NCBI GenBank assembly: GCA_947626495.1
Contig: CANQSJ010000010.1
Span: forward strand, 1 to 63,929
Length of the DNA: 63,929 bases
Reading direction: 5' to 3'
Origin: an uncultured Oscillospiraceae bacterium
Lineage (GTDB): Bacteria > Bacillota > Clostridia > Oscillospirales > Oscillospiraceae
Shown one piece after another: positions 16,515-24,873 of the stretch. The position numbers and the translations under genes were made by a program. The first letter of the stretch is position 1. Each line of letters starts with the position of its first letter. The notes under the pieces were generated by a model. It searched no databases. It was not told where the DNA came from and saw only the letters and a program-made list of their open reading frames with translations.

Positions 16515-17531
16515 TCAGGACCTGCCGGACATGTCCCAGCCGTAGTCGAACTCGCTGCGCCGATCCCGGCCCATCAGGGCGCGGACCGTCTCCTCCGGAT
16601 CGCCGTCCTCATAGAGGATGCCGTACACGCTCCGGCAGATGGGCAGTTCCACCCCCAGCTTCTCCCCCAGGGAACGGACGCTGGCGGCGGCGTAATAGCC
16701 CTCCACCACCGCGCCGACCTCCCGCAGGGCCTGCTCCACCGGGGCGCCCCGGCCGATGAGAAGGCCGGCCTGCCGGTTCCGGGAGTGGGCGGACAGGCAG
16801 GTGACGATCATATCCCCCATGCCCGCCAGGCCCGAACAGGTGCTCCGCTGGCCACCGGCCCGCTGACACAGCACCGCCAGCTCCGCCATGGCCCGGGTCA
16901 TATACAGCGCCTTGGCGTTGTCCCCCAGGACCAGGCCGTCCACCACGCCGCAGCCGATGGCGACGACGTTCTTCACCGCGCCGCACAGCTCCACGCCCAC
17001 CACGTCCCGGTTCACATAGACCCGGAACATGTCGTTCATAAAGATCCCCTGCACCAGCTCCGCCACCGCCTGGTCCTCCGCGGCGGCCACACAGCCGGTG
17101 GCCATCCGCCGGGATACCTCCTCGGCGTGGGAGGGGCCGGACAGCACCGCCACCGGGCATGTCCCCTGCAGCGCGGCGTCCAGGATCTGGCTCATGCGCA
17201 GATCCGTGCCCGCCTCGATGCCCTTGGTGGCGGACACCACCAGCGTGCCGGGGCGGATATGGGGCGCGGCGGTCTCCGCCACGCTCCGCAGCACCTTGGA
17301 CGGCGGGGCAAAGAGCACCATCTCCGCCCTCTCCGCGCCCGCAGGGTCCCCCGTGACCGCCAGCTGCTTCGGCAGCCGCACCCCGGGGAGGGCCGGGTTC
17401 TTGCCGGTCCGGGCCATGGCCGCGGCCTTGGCCGGATCATGGGACCACAGCGTGACGGTGTGGCCGTTGCCCACCAGCAGCATGGCCAGGGCCGTTCCCC
17501 AGGCGCCGCTGCCAAACACGAATATGTTCAT
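16515..17531 (-). CDS. gpsA: Glycerol-3-phosphate dehydrogenase [NAD(P)+] GpsA
   Basis: Makes sn-glycerol-3-phosphate from DHAP for phospholipid synthesis. 338 residues. The N-terminal Rossmann motif is NIFVFGSGAWGTALAMLL. KGIEAGTDLRMSQ, VLSGPSHAEEV and GAVKNVVAIGCGVVDGL with the catalytic Lys (about 185) follow in the expected order. GPS-H-A-E-E is the family signature. Sits between the ArsC-like and S66 genes with gaps of 7-13 bp. Confidence 0.96.
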   Translation of the reverse strand: MNIFVFGSGAWGTALAMLLVGNGHTVTLWSHDPAKAAAMARTGKNPALPGVRLPKQLAVTGDPAGAERAEMVLFAPPSKVLRSVAETAAPHIRPGTLVVSATKGIEAGTDLRMSQILDAALQGTCPVAVLSGPSHAEEVSRRMATGCVAAAEDQAVAELVQGIFMNDMFRVYVNRDVVGVELCGAVKNVVAIGCGVVDGLVLGDNAKALYMTRAMAELAVLCQRAGGQRSTCSGLAGMGDMIVTCLSAHSRNRQAGLLIGRGAPVEQALREVGAVVEGYYAAASVRSLGEKLGVELPICRSVYGILYEDGDPEETVRALMGRDRRSEFDYGWDMSGRS

Positions 17532-17544
17532 TCTATGTATCCCT

Positions 17545-17862
17545 CTATTCCCACGTCTTCCACACGTCCGGGCAGTAGCCCACGGTGGCCTGCCTGCCGT
17601 TGCGGACGATGGGCGTTTTCAGCAGCTCCGGACACTGGAACAGCTTCTCCAGCTTGTCCTCGTCGTAGGCCAGATAGCCGACCTCCGGCGCGTCGCTCAT
17701 GGCGGTCAGCCCCACCGCGTTTTTCACCGCCGTCAACTCTCCGCGGCTCATGCCGTAGCGGAGGATGTCCACGTACTGGAACTTCACCCTCCGCTCCTTG
17801 AAATACCGCTGGGCCTTTTTCGTGTCGAAGCACTTGTTTTTGCCGAAAATCTGGATGTTCAT
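17545..17862 (-). CDS. ArsC/Spx-family thioredoxin-fold protein
   Basis: 105 residues. Starts NIQIFGKNKCFDTKKAQRYF, with a single N-terminal Cys (Cys10) where Spx has CxxC, then the VKFQYVDILRYGMSRGEL and LLKTPIVRNGRQATVGY segments common to the ArsC/Spx (glutaredoxin-like) family. The pattern fits the small arsenate-reductase-like proteins of Firmicutes, whose function is mostly unknown. Genuine arsenate reduction is not supported by the context, which is a housekeeping run between RNase J and gpsA. The start is 2 bp after the RNase J stop. Confidence 0.8.
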   Translation of the reverse strand: MNIQIFGKNKCFDTKKAQRYFKERRVKFQYVDILRYGMSRGELTAVKNAVGLTAMSDAPEVGYLAYDEDKLEKLFQCPELLKTPIVRNGRQATVGYCPDVWKTWE

Positions 17863-17863
17863 C

Positions 17864-19525
17864 TCACACTTCCATGATGACCGGCAGGATCATGGGGCTG
17901 CGGCGGGTGACTTTATACAGATACCCGCTCAGATTGCCCCGGACCCGGCTCTTGATGTCGGCCCAGTCGGTGATCCGGGCCCGCTCGCAGGATTCGATGG
18001 ACTCATACACCACCCGGCGCATGTCCTCCATGAGCTGGGGGTTGTCCTTGACGTACACAAAACCCCGGGTGATGATCTCCGGCTCGGAGATCATGGACCC
18101 GTCCTGGCCGGACATGGTCATGACCACCACCAGCATCCCGTCCTGGGCCAGATGCTGCCGGTCCCGCAGGACCACGTTCTCCACGCCCTCCTCGGTGGCG
18201 CCGTCCACCAGCACCCGGCCGGAGGGCACCGTGCCCGCCTTGTGGATGCGCTTGGAGGTGATCTCCACCACCTCGCCCACCCCGGCGATGAGCACGTTGG
18301 AGGGCTTCACGCCCATCTCCTTGGCCAGATCCCCGTGGCGGCACAGCATCCGGTGCTCCCCGTGGACGGGGATGAAATACTGGGGTCGGGTCAGGGCCAG
18401 CATGGTCTTCTGCTCCTGCTGGCAGGCGTGGCCGGACACGTGGATGTCGATGCTCCGGTCGTAGATGACCTCCGCGCCCTTATAGAAGAGCTCGTCGATG
18501 ACCTTGGTGATGGTGCGCTCGTTGCCGGGGATGGCGGAGGCGGAGATGATGACCCGGTCCCCCGCGCTGATCCGCACCTGCCGGTGCTCGGAAAAGGCCA
18601 TCCGGTACAGCGCGGACATGTTCTCCCCCTGGCTGCCGGTGGTCATGATCACCACCCGGGAGGCGGGGAGGGAATTGATATGGTTCATATCCACCAGCAC
18701 GTCCTTGGGCACGGTCAGATAGCCCTCCTCCGTGGCCAGGCGGATCACGTTCTCCATGCTCCGGCCGGTGACGCCCACCTTGCGCTTATACCGGGCGGCG
18801 CAGTCGATGATCTGCTGGATGCGGTGGACGTTGGAGGCGAAGGTGGTGACGATGATGCGCTTGTCGCAGCCCCGGAACAGGTTCTCCAGGCTCTCCCCCA
18901 CGTGCCGCTCGGACTCGGAATAGCCCGGCCGCTCCACGTTGGTGGAGTCGCTCAAGAGCGCCAGCACACCCTCCCGGCCCAGCTCCGCGAACCGGTGGAA
19001 GTCGAACACGCCCCCCTCGATGGGCGTCAGATCGATCTTGAAGTCGCCGGTGTGGATCACCGTGCCCGCCGGGGACTTGATGGCCAGGGCCACGCTGTCG
19101 GCGATGGAGTGGTTCACGTGGATGAACTCACATTCAAAGTTGCTGCCCACCTTGAAGCAGTCCCCCGCCGAGTGGGTGACGATCTCCACCTTGTCCGCCA
19201 GGCCGTGCTCCTCCAGCTTCAGACGCACCAGTCCCGCCGTCAGACGGGTGGCGTAAATGGGACAGCTGATTCGGCTCATCACATAGGGCACCGCCCCGAT
19301 GTGGTCCTCATGGCCGTGGGTGAGCACCATGCCCCGGACCCGTTCCTTGTTCTGTACGAGATAGGTGATGTCCGGGATGACCACGTCGATGCCGTACATG
19401 TCCTCGTCGGGAAAGCCCATGCCGCAGTCCACCACCAGGATGTCCTTGCCGTACTCGTAAACATACAGGTTCTTGCCGATCTCATCCAGACCGCCAAGAG
19501 CCACGATCTTCAGTTTTTGTGCCAT
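17864..19525 (-). CDS. rnj: Ribonuclease J
   Basis: Metallo-beta-lactamase/beta-CASP ribonuclease with 5'-3' exo- and endonuclease activity, central to mRNA turnover and rRNA maturation. 553 residues. The metal site includes His70-Gly-His72-Glu-Asp74-His75. The DFKIDLTP segment and the beta-CASP NIPxGSQGE-like stretch (MTTGSQGENMSAL) follow, and the HVSGHACQQEQ motif is near residue 370. HGEHRML and a C-terminal domain to 553 complete the family pattern. Only one RNase J is visible here, so J1 versus J2 cannot be told. AAGGAG lies about 14 bp from the ATG. 99 bp downstream of recR. Confidence 0.95.
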   Translation of the reverse strand: MAQKLKIVALGGLDEIGKNLYVYEYGKDILVVDCGMGFPDEDMYGIDVVIPDITYLVQNKERVRGMVLTHGHEDHIGAVPYVMSRISCPIYATRLTAGLVRLKLEEHGLADKVEIVTHSAGDCFKVGSNFECEFIHVNHSIADSVALAIKSPAGTVIHTGDFKIDLTPIEGGVFDFHRFAELGREGVLALLSDSTNVERPGYSESERHVGESLENLFRGCDKRIIVTTFASNVHRIQQIIDCAARYKRKVGVTGRSMENVIRLATEEGYLTVPKDVLVDMNHINSLPASRVVIMTTGSQGENMSALYRMAFSEHRQVRISAGDRVIISASAIPGNERTITKVIDELFYKGAEVIYDRSIDIHVSGHACQQEQKTMLALTRPQYFIPVHGEHRMLCRHGDLAKEMGVKPSNVLIAGVGEVVEITSKRIHKAGTVPSGRVLVDGATEEGVENVVLRDRQHLAQDGMLVVVMTMSGQDGSMISEPEIITRGFVYVKDNPQLMEDMRRVVYESIESCERARITDWADIKSRVRGNLSGYLYKVTRRSPMILPVIMEV

Positions 19526-19624
19526 TGACAGTGATTAACTCCTTACTATATGTATCGCTTTCCGGGCCGTGCCTCGCCCGGTTACATCATACCCGGTTCA
19601 GGGAAAAATATTCCGCCCCGGTCC

Positions 19625-20224
19625 TCACATTTCCCGCCGTCCCTCCAGGGCACGGACCAGAGTGGCGTCGTCGGTGAACTCCAGGTTGGAGCCCACGGGG
19701 ATGCCGTAGGCAAGCCGGGTCACCCGCACGTCGAAGGGCTTTAAAAGCCGGGCGATATACATGGCCGTGGCATCCCCCTCCGTGTCCGGGTTGGTGGCCA
19801 TGATGACCTCCTTCACGTCGCCGTCGGCCACCCGCTTGACCAGCTCCGAGATACGGATGTCGTCGGGGCCGATGTGGCTCATGGGGCTGAGCACCCCGTG
19901 GAGCACGTGGTACACGCCGTTGTACTCCCGGCTGCGCTCCAGACTGGCCACGTCCCGGGCCTCCGCCACCACGCAGATGACGGACCTGTCCCGGCGCTCG
20001 TCGGCGCACACGGCGCAGATCTCGCCGTCCGTCAGATTCTGGCACACCGGGCAGGTGTGCACGGTCCGCCGGGCCCGGAGGATGGTCTCGGCGAAGGCCT
20101 CCGCCTCCCCCTCCGGCAGGGCCAGCACGTGAAAGGCCAGTCGCTGGGCGCTCTTGCGTCCGATCCCCGGCAGGGCCGCGAAGCGGTCGATCAGTTCCTC
20201 AAATGACGCGGGAAAAAATGCCAT
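19625..20224 (-). CDS. recR: Recombination protein RecR
   Basis: Works with RecO/RecF to load RecA at gaps. 199 residues. N-terminal helix-hairpin-helix (ALPGIGRKSAQRLAFHVL), then the zinc finger with two Cys pairs (TCPVCQNLTDGEICAVC, about residues 55-72), then the TOPRIM domain (ICVVAEARDVASLERS and NPDTEGDATAMYI). AAGGTGAGAAGAAC precedes the ATG. recR usually follows dnaX-ybaB; here it heads a run with rnj, gpsA and others, and neither dnaX nor ybaB is adjacent. Confidence 0.96.
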   Translation of the reverse strand: MAFFPASFEELIDRFAALPGIGRKSAQRLAFHVLALPEGEAEAFAETILRARRTVHTCPVCQNLTDGEICAVCADERRDRSVICVVAEARDVASLERSREYNGVYHVLHGVLSPMSHIGPDDIRISELVKRVADGDVKEVIMATNPDTEGDATAMYIARLLKPFDVRVTRLAYGIPVGSNLEFTDDATLVRALEGRREM

Positions 20225-20317
20225 GTTCTTCTCACCTTATCATCGGCCGGCCGTTGTCACTCTCCGCCGCCGGCGCATAATATATCACAGCCGCGCCGCG
20301 CGCGACCGGGCTTTTAT

Positions 20318-20391
20318 ATACAGGGGGCGGAACGGCGGGACCGCCCGCCCCCGGCGCTTTCCCGGCGGCCAGCGCCGCAGCGGGAGGACCA
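20318..20391. repeat. Two very GC-rich inverted repeats in the recR-xpaC gap
   Basis: GGGGGCGG pairs with CCGCCCCC (about 20325-20355), and directly after it CGGCGCT pairs with AGCGCCG (about 20355-20382). They lie between divergent genes, well upstream of both starts. Possible leader structures or barrier hairpins; no T-tract and no recognised RNA family. Confidence 0.4.
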
Positions 20392-20442
20392 TGCCGATCC
20401 AGGATAAGTATACCAGCCCGGAGCAAAACTGGCAAGTAGACC

Positions 20443-20471
20443 TTGACGTTATTGTCAGTTTATCATAAAAT
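20443..20471 (+). promoter_or_regulatory. Promoter of the XpaC-TelA cluster
   Basis: TTGACG (20443-20448) and TAAAAT (20466-20471) with a 17-bp spacer, 31 bp before the first ATG. Confidence 0.8.
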
Positions 20472-20502
20472 ATATGTATCCATTTCGCAGGGGGCTTGGT
20501 TT

Positions 20503-21177
20503 ATGCGTCCAGTCAAGCGCAAGTCCGCTCTTCCCGTGTATATCGCCGCCGGGGTATTCGCCGTATATGCCCTGGTGGCGCCGCTGTACACTATGTGGCA
20601 CTTTCTCGTGGCCGCGCTGGTGACGGCGGCGGCATGGCTGGCGGCGGACAAGCTCATCAAGCCCACGGTGGAATACGTCCCCGAGCCGGAAGAGCCCGCC
20701 CAGCCCCGGACCCCCGCCGATGAGATCATGGCCCAGGCCGCCGTCGCCCGCAGGGAGATGGACCGGCTGGCCGCCTCCATCGGCGACGGCCCCGTCAGGG
20801 CGAAGATCGCCCGGCTCGCCGACCTCAGCGACGCCATCGCCAGGGACGCCGGGGACGACCCCGCCGACATCCCGCAAATCCAGAAATTCCAGAGCTACTT
20901 CCTCCCCTCTACCATCCGGCTGCTCAACGCCTACGACCGGATGGCCAGTCTGGGGGCGGAGGGGGACAACATCACCTCGTCCAAGGAGCGGATCCTGCAG
21001 ATGCTGGACACGGAGGCGGAGGCCTTCCAAAAGCAGCTGGACGCCCTGTATAAGAACGACGCCATGGATCTGGACGCGGACATCCAGGTGATGGAAAATC
21101 TCCTGACCCGGGAGGGTCTGGTGGACGGCGACGGTCTGGAGGAACTGCTGCGCAAGGCCCGGGACGGCGCCAAATAA
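20503..21177 (+). CDS. XpaC-family (5-bromo-4-chloroindolyl phosphate hydrolysis) membrane protein
   Basis: 224 residues. Two N-terminal hydrophobic helices (about residues 10-50) are followed by a soluble, helical, acidic region, EIMAQAAVARREMDRLAASI to the C-terminus, matching the XpaC family named for a Bacillus phenotype and usually found next to TelA. The ATG at 20503-20505 follows GCAGGGGG; an upstream in-frame ATG overlaps the promoter and is rejected. Biochemical role unknown. First gene of a four-gene rightward cluster (XpaC, TelA, LemA-like, TPM). Confidence 0.8.
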   Translation: MRPVKRKSALPVYIAAGVFAVYALVAPLYTMWHFLVAALVTAAAWLAADKLIKPTVEYVPEPEEPAQPRTPADEIMAQAAVARREMDRLAASIGDGPVRAKIARLADLSDAIARDAGDDPADIPQIQKFQSYFLPSTIRLLNAYDRMASLGAEGDNITSSKERILQMLDTEAEAFQKQLDALYKNDAMDLDADIQVMENLLTREGLVDGDGLEELLRKARDGAK

Positions 21178-21223
21178 TCATCGTACAACCGCAAGAGAAT
21201 AATAAAGGGAAAGGAACCACATC

Positions 21224-22393
21224 ATGGCCGACGAAAAAAAGTATGAGATCAATCTCACTCTGGACCCCTCCCCCGCGACGCCCGCCGCTCCCACCGCCGC
21301 GGCCGCGGCGGTCCAGCCCGCCGCCCAGCAGGCCCAGCCGGAGGCGCCGGTGGAAAAGCTGGACATCAGCGTCCTCGCCCCGGCGGAGCAGGCCGCCGTG
21401 CGGGAATTTGCCAAGAAGATCGACGTGACCGACTCCGCCCAGGTGCTCAGCTACGGCTCCGCCGCCCAGAAGAACATCGCCGATTTCTCCGCCCAGGCGC
21501 TGGAGAAGGTCCGCACCAAGGATCTGGGCGAGGCCGGGGATATGCTGGCCGACCTGGTGGCCCAGCTCAACGGTCTCAACGACGTCAACGAGCAGCCCAA
21601 GGGCCTGAAGGGCCTGTTCCACAGGGCCTCCAAGAGCATCAGCGACCTCAAGACCAAGTACGACAAGGCCGAGGTAAACGTAGACCGGATCTCCTCCGCT
21701 CTGGATCAGCACTGGATCACCCTGAACAAGGACATCGTCACCATGGACAACATGTACGAGATGAACCAGGCCTATTTCAAGGAACTGACCATGTACATCC
21801 TGGCCGGCAAGCTGAAGCTGGAGGAGCTGCGGAACACGGAGCTGCCCGCCATGCTGAAAAAGGCGGAGCAGTCCGGTCTTCCCGAGGACGCCCAGGCCGC
21901 CAACGACTTCGCCAACCTGATCGGCCGGTTCGAGAAAAAGATCCACGATCTGGAGCTGACAAGGATGATCTCCATCCAGATGGGTCCCCAGATCCGCATG
22001 ATCCAGAACAACGACTCCCTCATGGCCGAGAAGATCCAGACCGCCATCGTCAACACCATCCCCCTGTGGAAGAGCCAGATGGTGCTGGCCATGAGCATGT
22101 ATCACTCCCAGCAGGCCATGGAGGCCACCCACAGCGTCAGCGAGGTGACCAACGAGCTTTTGAAGAAGAACGCCGCCGCCCTGCACACCGGCTCCGTGGG
22201 CGTGGCCCAGGAGGCCGAGCGGGGCATCGTGGATCTGGAGACCCTGCAGCAGACCAACCAGGAGCTGATCAACACCCTGGAGGATGTGCGCAAGATCCAG
22301 GTGGACGGCCGCGCCCGCCGGGCCCAGGCCGAGGTGGAACTGGGCCGCATCGAGGGCGAGCTGAAGCAGAATCTGTTGGAGATCCGCGGCTGA
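21224..22393 (+). CDS. TelA-family toxic anion resistance protein
   Basis: 389 residues. A disordered Ala/Pro-rich N-terminus (1-45) precedes a long alpha-helical body typical of TelA/KlaA-family proteins. The body includes VNVDRISSALDQHWITLNKDI, IGRFEKKIHDLELTRMISIQ and a conserved MGPQIRMIQNNDSLMAEKI stretch. No membrane segments, so it is cytoplasmic. Members are linked to tellurite and antimicrobial resistance, but the mechanism is not settled. The ATG follows AAAGGGAAAGG. 46 bp after XpaC; this pairing is the normal genomic context of the family. Confidence 0.9.
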   Translation: MADEKKYEINLTLDPSPATPAAPTAAAAAVQPAAQQAQPEAPVEKLDISVLAPAEQAAVREFAKKIDVTDSAQVLSYGSAAQKNIADFSAQALEKVRTKDLGEAGDMLADLVAQLNGLNDVNEQPKGLKGLFHRASKSISDLKTKYDKAEVNVDRISSALDQHWITLNKDIVTMDNMYEMNQAYFKELTMYILAGKLKLEELRNTELPAMLKKAEQSGLPEDAQAANDFANLIGRFEKKIHDLELTRMISIQMGPQIRMIQNNDSLMAEKIQTAIVNTIPLWKSQMVLAMSMYHSQQAMEATHSVSEVTNELLKKNAAALHTGSVGVAQEAERGIVDLETLQQTNQELINTLEDVRKIQVDGRARRAQAEVELGRIEGELKQNLLEIRG

Positions 22394-22414
22394 TCCGCCG
22401 GCGGGGACTTTGGG

Positions 22415-22984
22415 ATGAGCATTTTGAAAAAACGCCCGGTGGCCATCGCCCTGTTCGTGCTGACGGTGGTGGTATTCACCCTCATCGGCAGCCACCGGAG
22501 CCTGACGAGAGCCTGCCAAAAAGCGGAGGAGGCCTTCTTCGACCGCTCGCAGCTGCATGTCGAGGGGTATTATACCTGCCCCGGCGACCAGCTGGAGACC
22601 AGCGTGAAGCTGGCCGGCCGGCTGCTGTCGGTCATCGGCTCCGAGGGCGAATGGGCGGAGAGTTACGAGGCCCTCCGCGCCGCCCGGCTGGAGCTGGATG
22701 CCGCCCTGGACGAACGGGATATCCCCGCCATCGGCGCGGCCAACCAGGCCCTTGCGGAGGCCGTCGCGGATGTGGAGGCCGTCAAGACCTCCGGCGCGTC
22801 CCTGCCCGCCAGCCACGACGACTACGACCAGATCATCGCCGACTTTGACGGCGCCCAGGCGGTGCTGGCCGATCCGGCCTACAACGATCACATTCTCGCC
22901 TTCCGGGAGGAGGTCCTGTCCCCCTTCCCCGCCAACATCCTCTGGCGCCTCACTCTTGTAAAGACGCCGGAGACCTTCCCCTGA
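22415..22984 (+). CDS. LemA-like membrane-anchored protein
   Basis: 189 residues. One N-terminal transmembrane helix (about 8-27) precedes a helical extracytoplasmic domain. DQLETSVKLAGRLLSVIG, SYEALRAARLELDAAL and the C-terminal YNDHILAFREEVLSPFPANI resemble the LemA family (YN...V..FP motif), although the sequence is divergent. Its partner downstream carries a TPM domain, and LemA plus TPM is a common neighbour pair. 21 bp after telA, 10 bp before the TPM gene. Function unknown. Confidence 0.65.
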   Translation: MSILKKRPVAIALFVLTVVVFTLIGSHRSLTRACQKAEEAFFDRSQLHVEGYYTCPGDQLETSVKLAGRLLSVIGSEGEWAESYEALRAARLELDAALDERDIPAIGAANQALAEAVADVEAVKTSGASLPASHDDYDQIIADFDGAQAVLADPAYNDHILAFREEVLSPFPANILWRLTLVKTPETFP

Positions 22985-22994
22985 GGTGACAACC

Positions 22995-23978
22995 ATGAAA
23001 GCATTGCGGACAGTTCTCGCCTTTCTGCTGGCAGCGGCGCTGCTCACCGTCCCGGCCCTGGCCATCGACCTGGAGGCCGGCACCGGCAGCGAGTTTTACT
23101 GCCGGGACGCGGCTGGCGTGCTCTCCTCCGAGACAGAGCAGCTGCTGACGGCGTATAACGACGTGCTGGAAAACCAGTGCGACGGGGCCCAGCTGGTGGT
23201 GGCCACGGTGAACTATCTCTCCCAGGACGCGGACCTGGCCGCCGCGGAGCTGATGAGCGACTGGGGCGTGGGCAGCGCCAGCCAGTCCAACGGCATGCTC
23301 CTGCTGCTGGTAGCCGGCGAATACCGGGGTTGGCTCACGGTGGGCGACGGCCTGGACGAGGTCTTTGACGACGATACGGCGTCGCTGTACCTGGACCGGT
23401 ATTTCTGGGACGATGTGGACGCGGACCGGTTCGACGAGGCGGTCCAGACTCTGGCGGAAAACCTCTACGACTGGTATCTGGACTACTACGGCGTGTCCGA
23501 CTATGAGCAGCAAGCGCCTTCCCCCTCCGGCGGCAGCGGCATCGTCGCGGTGTTCGCGGTCATCTTCCTGCTTCTCATCTTCATCGTCCTCATCTGGGTC
23601 ATCGGCGCGGCCAGCCGCTTCACCCGGATGCGCTCCTGGGGTTATACAGGCGGATTCTTCCCCATTTTCTGGTTCGGCGGCGGGCGGCGCTACCGCAGCT
23701 ACCGGGACCAGTTCCGGCCGCCCCCTCCCCCCGGGCCCGGTCCCGGCGGTCCTGCCGGTTTCGGCGGACCCGGCGGCTTTATGGGCGGCGGCTTCCCCGG
23801 GCCGCGGCAAAACTCCTCTTTCTCCCGGCCACGGGGCAGCGGCTTTGGCGGCAGGCCCGGCGGCGGCGCAGGCCGCTCCGGCGGCTTTGGAGGCGGCAGC
23901 CGCGGCGGCTTCGGGGGCGGTACCCGGGGCGGCGGCTTCGGCGGCCACTCCGGCGGAGGCGGCGCCGGCAGACGGTAA
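22995..23978 (+). CDS. TPM-domain (YgcG-type) protein with Gly/Arg-rich tail
   Basis: 327 residues. Signal peptide (cleavage likely after LTVPALA, about residue 23). TPM domain about 30-150 (FYCRDAAGVLSSETEQLLTAYN to RFDEAVQTLAENLYDW). Transmembrane helix about 175-198 (IVAVFAVIFLLLIFIVLIWV). A low-complexity tail of about 110 residues follows, very rich in Gly, Arg, Phe and Pro (repeats of GGFGGG type). The tail would face the cytoplasm. The ATG at 22995 is preferred over the GTG at 22986 because GAGGTGAC then serves as the ribosome site. TPM proteins act in envelope stress and photosystem repair elsewhere; the role here is unknown. Confidence 0.85.
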   Translation: MKALRTVLAFLLAAALLTVPALAIDLEAGTGSEFYCRDAAGVLSSETEQLLTAYNDVLENQCDGAQLVVATVNYLSQDADLAAAELMSDWGVGSASQSNGMLLLLVAGEYRGWLTVGDGLDEVFDDDTASLYLDRYFWDDVDADRFDEAVQTLAENLYDWYLDYYGVSDYEQQAPSPSGGSGIVAVFAVIFLLLIFIVLIWVIGAASRFTRMRSWGYTGGFFPIFWFGGGRRYRSYRDQFRPPPPPGPGPGGPAGFGGPGGFMGGGFPGPRQNSSFSRPRGSGFGGRPGGGAGRSGGFGGGSRGGFGGGTRGGGFGGHSGGGGAGRR

Positions 23979-23987
23979 ACCGACAAA

Positions 23988-24019
23988 AAGCGGACAGTTT
24001 TCACTGTCCGCTTATTTTT
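23988..24019 (+). terminator. Terminator of the XpaC-TelA cluster
   Basis: AAGCGGACAGT-TTTC-ACTGTCCGCTT followed by ATTTTTT. An 11-bp perfect stem with U-tract, between the convergent TPM and J-domain genes. Confidence 0.93.
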
Positions 24020-24034
24020 TGTCTGCGTTTCCGC

Positions 24035-24358
24035 TCATCCGCCGAACAGGATGTCCAATAGCAGCCGCACCAGGAAAAAAGTCACCACCGCGGCCAGGAT
24101 CGCCCCAACCACCAATGGCTTTGGCCTGTCGGGCGTCTGCGGCGGGGGCGCCGTCCGGTGAGCGGCCGCATCCCGCTCGTCCCGGCGCATGGCCTTGATG
24201 TCCCCGTAGGCCTGGTTGATGCGGCCCATCCGCTCCGCGGCGGCGGCATCCTCCGGGTGCAGATCCGGATGGTGGCGCTTCGCCATCCGCTTATAGGCCC
24301 GGGAGATCTCCTGGTCCGAGGCACGGGGCGATACCCCCAACTCCCTGTATGGGTTCAT
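24035..24358 (-). CDS. Membrane-anchored J-domain protein
   Basis: 107 residues. Residues 1-62 form a J domain: NPYRELGVSPRASDQEISRAYKRMAKRHHPDLHPED, with the HPD tripeptide needed to stimulate DnaK. A short Pro-rich linker leads to one C-terminal transmembrane helix (about 84-104). It would recruit DnaK to the inner face of the membrane. The ATG overlaps the stop of the upstream zinc-ribbon gene by 4 bp (ATGA), so the two are translationally coupled and probably work together. Much shorter than DnaJ; no Gly/Phe or zinc domain. Confidence 0.9.
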   Translation of the reverse strand: MNPYRELGVSPRASDQEISRAYKRMAKRHHPDLHPEDAAAAERMGRINQAYGDIKAMRRDERDAAAHRTAPPPQTPDRPKPLVVGAILAAVVTFFLVRLLLDILFGG

Positions 24359-24771
24359 GTGCGGCGCTTAAAACGGTTGCCGCACTTGCGGCAGGTCAGC
24401 TCCAGAACGCCCTTTCCCCGGGGCACCCGCAGCAGCGCGTGGCAGGAGGGGCACCGGAAGAATTTATAGTCCTTGCGCTGGGTCCAGCGGTCCCGCACGG
24501 ACCGGCACCACAGCAGGAATTTCCGGTGGTGCTGATAGTACTTGGCATTCTCCTGCTGGCGCTTGACGGTATTCCGGGAGAAGATACGGAAAACGCACAG
24601 CAGCAGCACCATCCACTCCAGCGCCAGAAACAGTTCCGACAGCACCGATATCCGGGAAAACAGCGTGGACAGCGTCATCAGCACGACCGACACAACGAGC
24701 AGGAACACCCCGAGAACGTCTATCCCGTTGCGGCCGTACATGAACTGAGACAGCTTTTGCCTGAAATTCAT
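24355..24771 (-). CDS. Membrane protein with C-terminal zinc ribbon
   Basis: 138 residues. Two hydrophobic helices (about 18-60) are followed by a basic region and a C-terminal zinc ribbon with two Cys pairs, RCPSCHALLRVPRGKGVLELTCRKCGNRF (about 104-132; zinc-ribbon style CxxC...CxxC). The ATG at 24769-24771 follows AAAGGTGATCGT; a longer upstream frame has no ribosome site. Coupled to the J-domain gene. Family not recognised beyond the fold. The Cys pairs could bind zinc and engage unfolded protein or RNA; this is inference. Confidence 0.7.
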   Translation of the reverse strand: MNFRQKLSQFMYGRNGIDVLGVFLLVVSVVLMTLSTLFSRISVLSELFLALEWMVLLLCVFRIFSRNTVKRQQENAKYYQHHRKFLLWCRSVRDRWTQRKDYKFFRCPSCHALLRVPRGKGVLELTCRKCGNRFKRRT

Positions 24772-24873
24772 ACGATCACCTTTCAGTGATGATTTCTTTT
24801 TTATTAAGGATACTACGGCTGTGCCGCATTGTGTTGAACAAACTGTAAATATTCCGCCGGAAGTGGATAAACC

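Noticed and set aside
17545-17862. Arsenic resistance gene
   Set aside because: ArsC-like fold but no ars operon, regulator or efflux gene nearby; the housekeeping context argues against a detoxification role.
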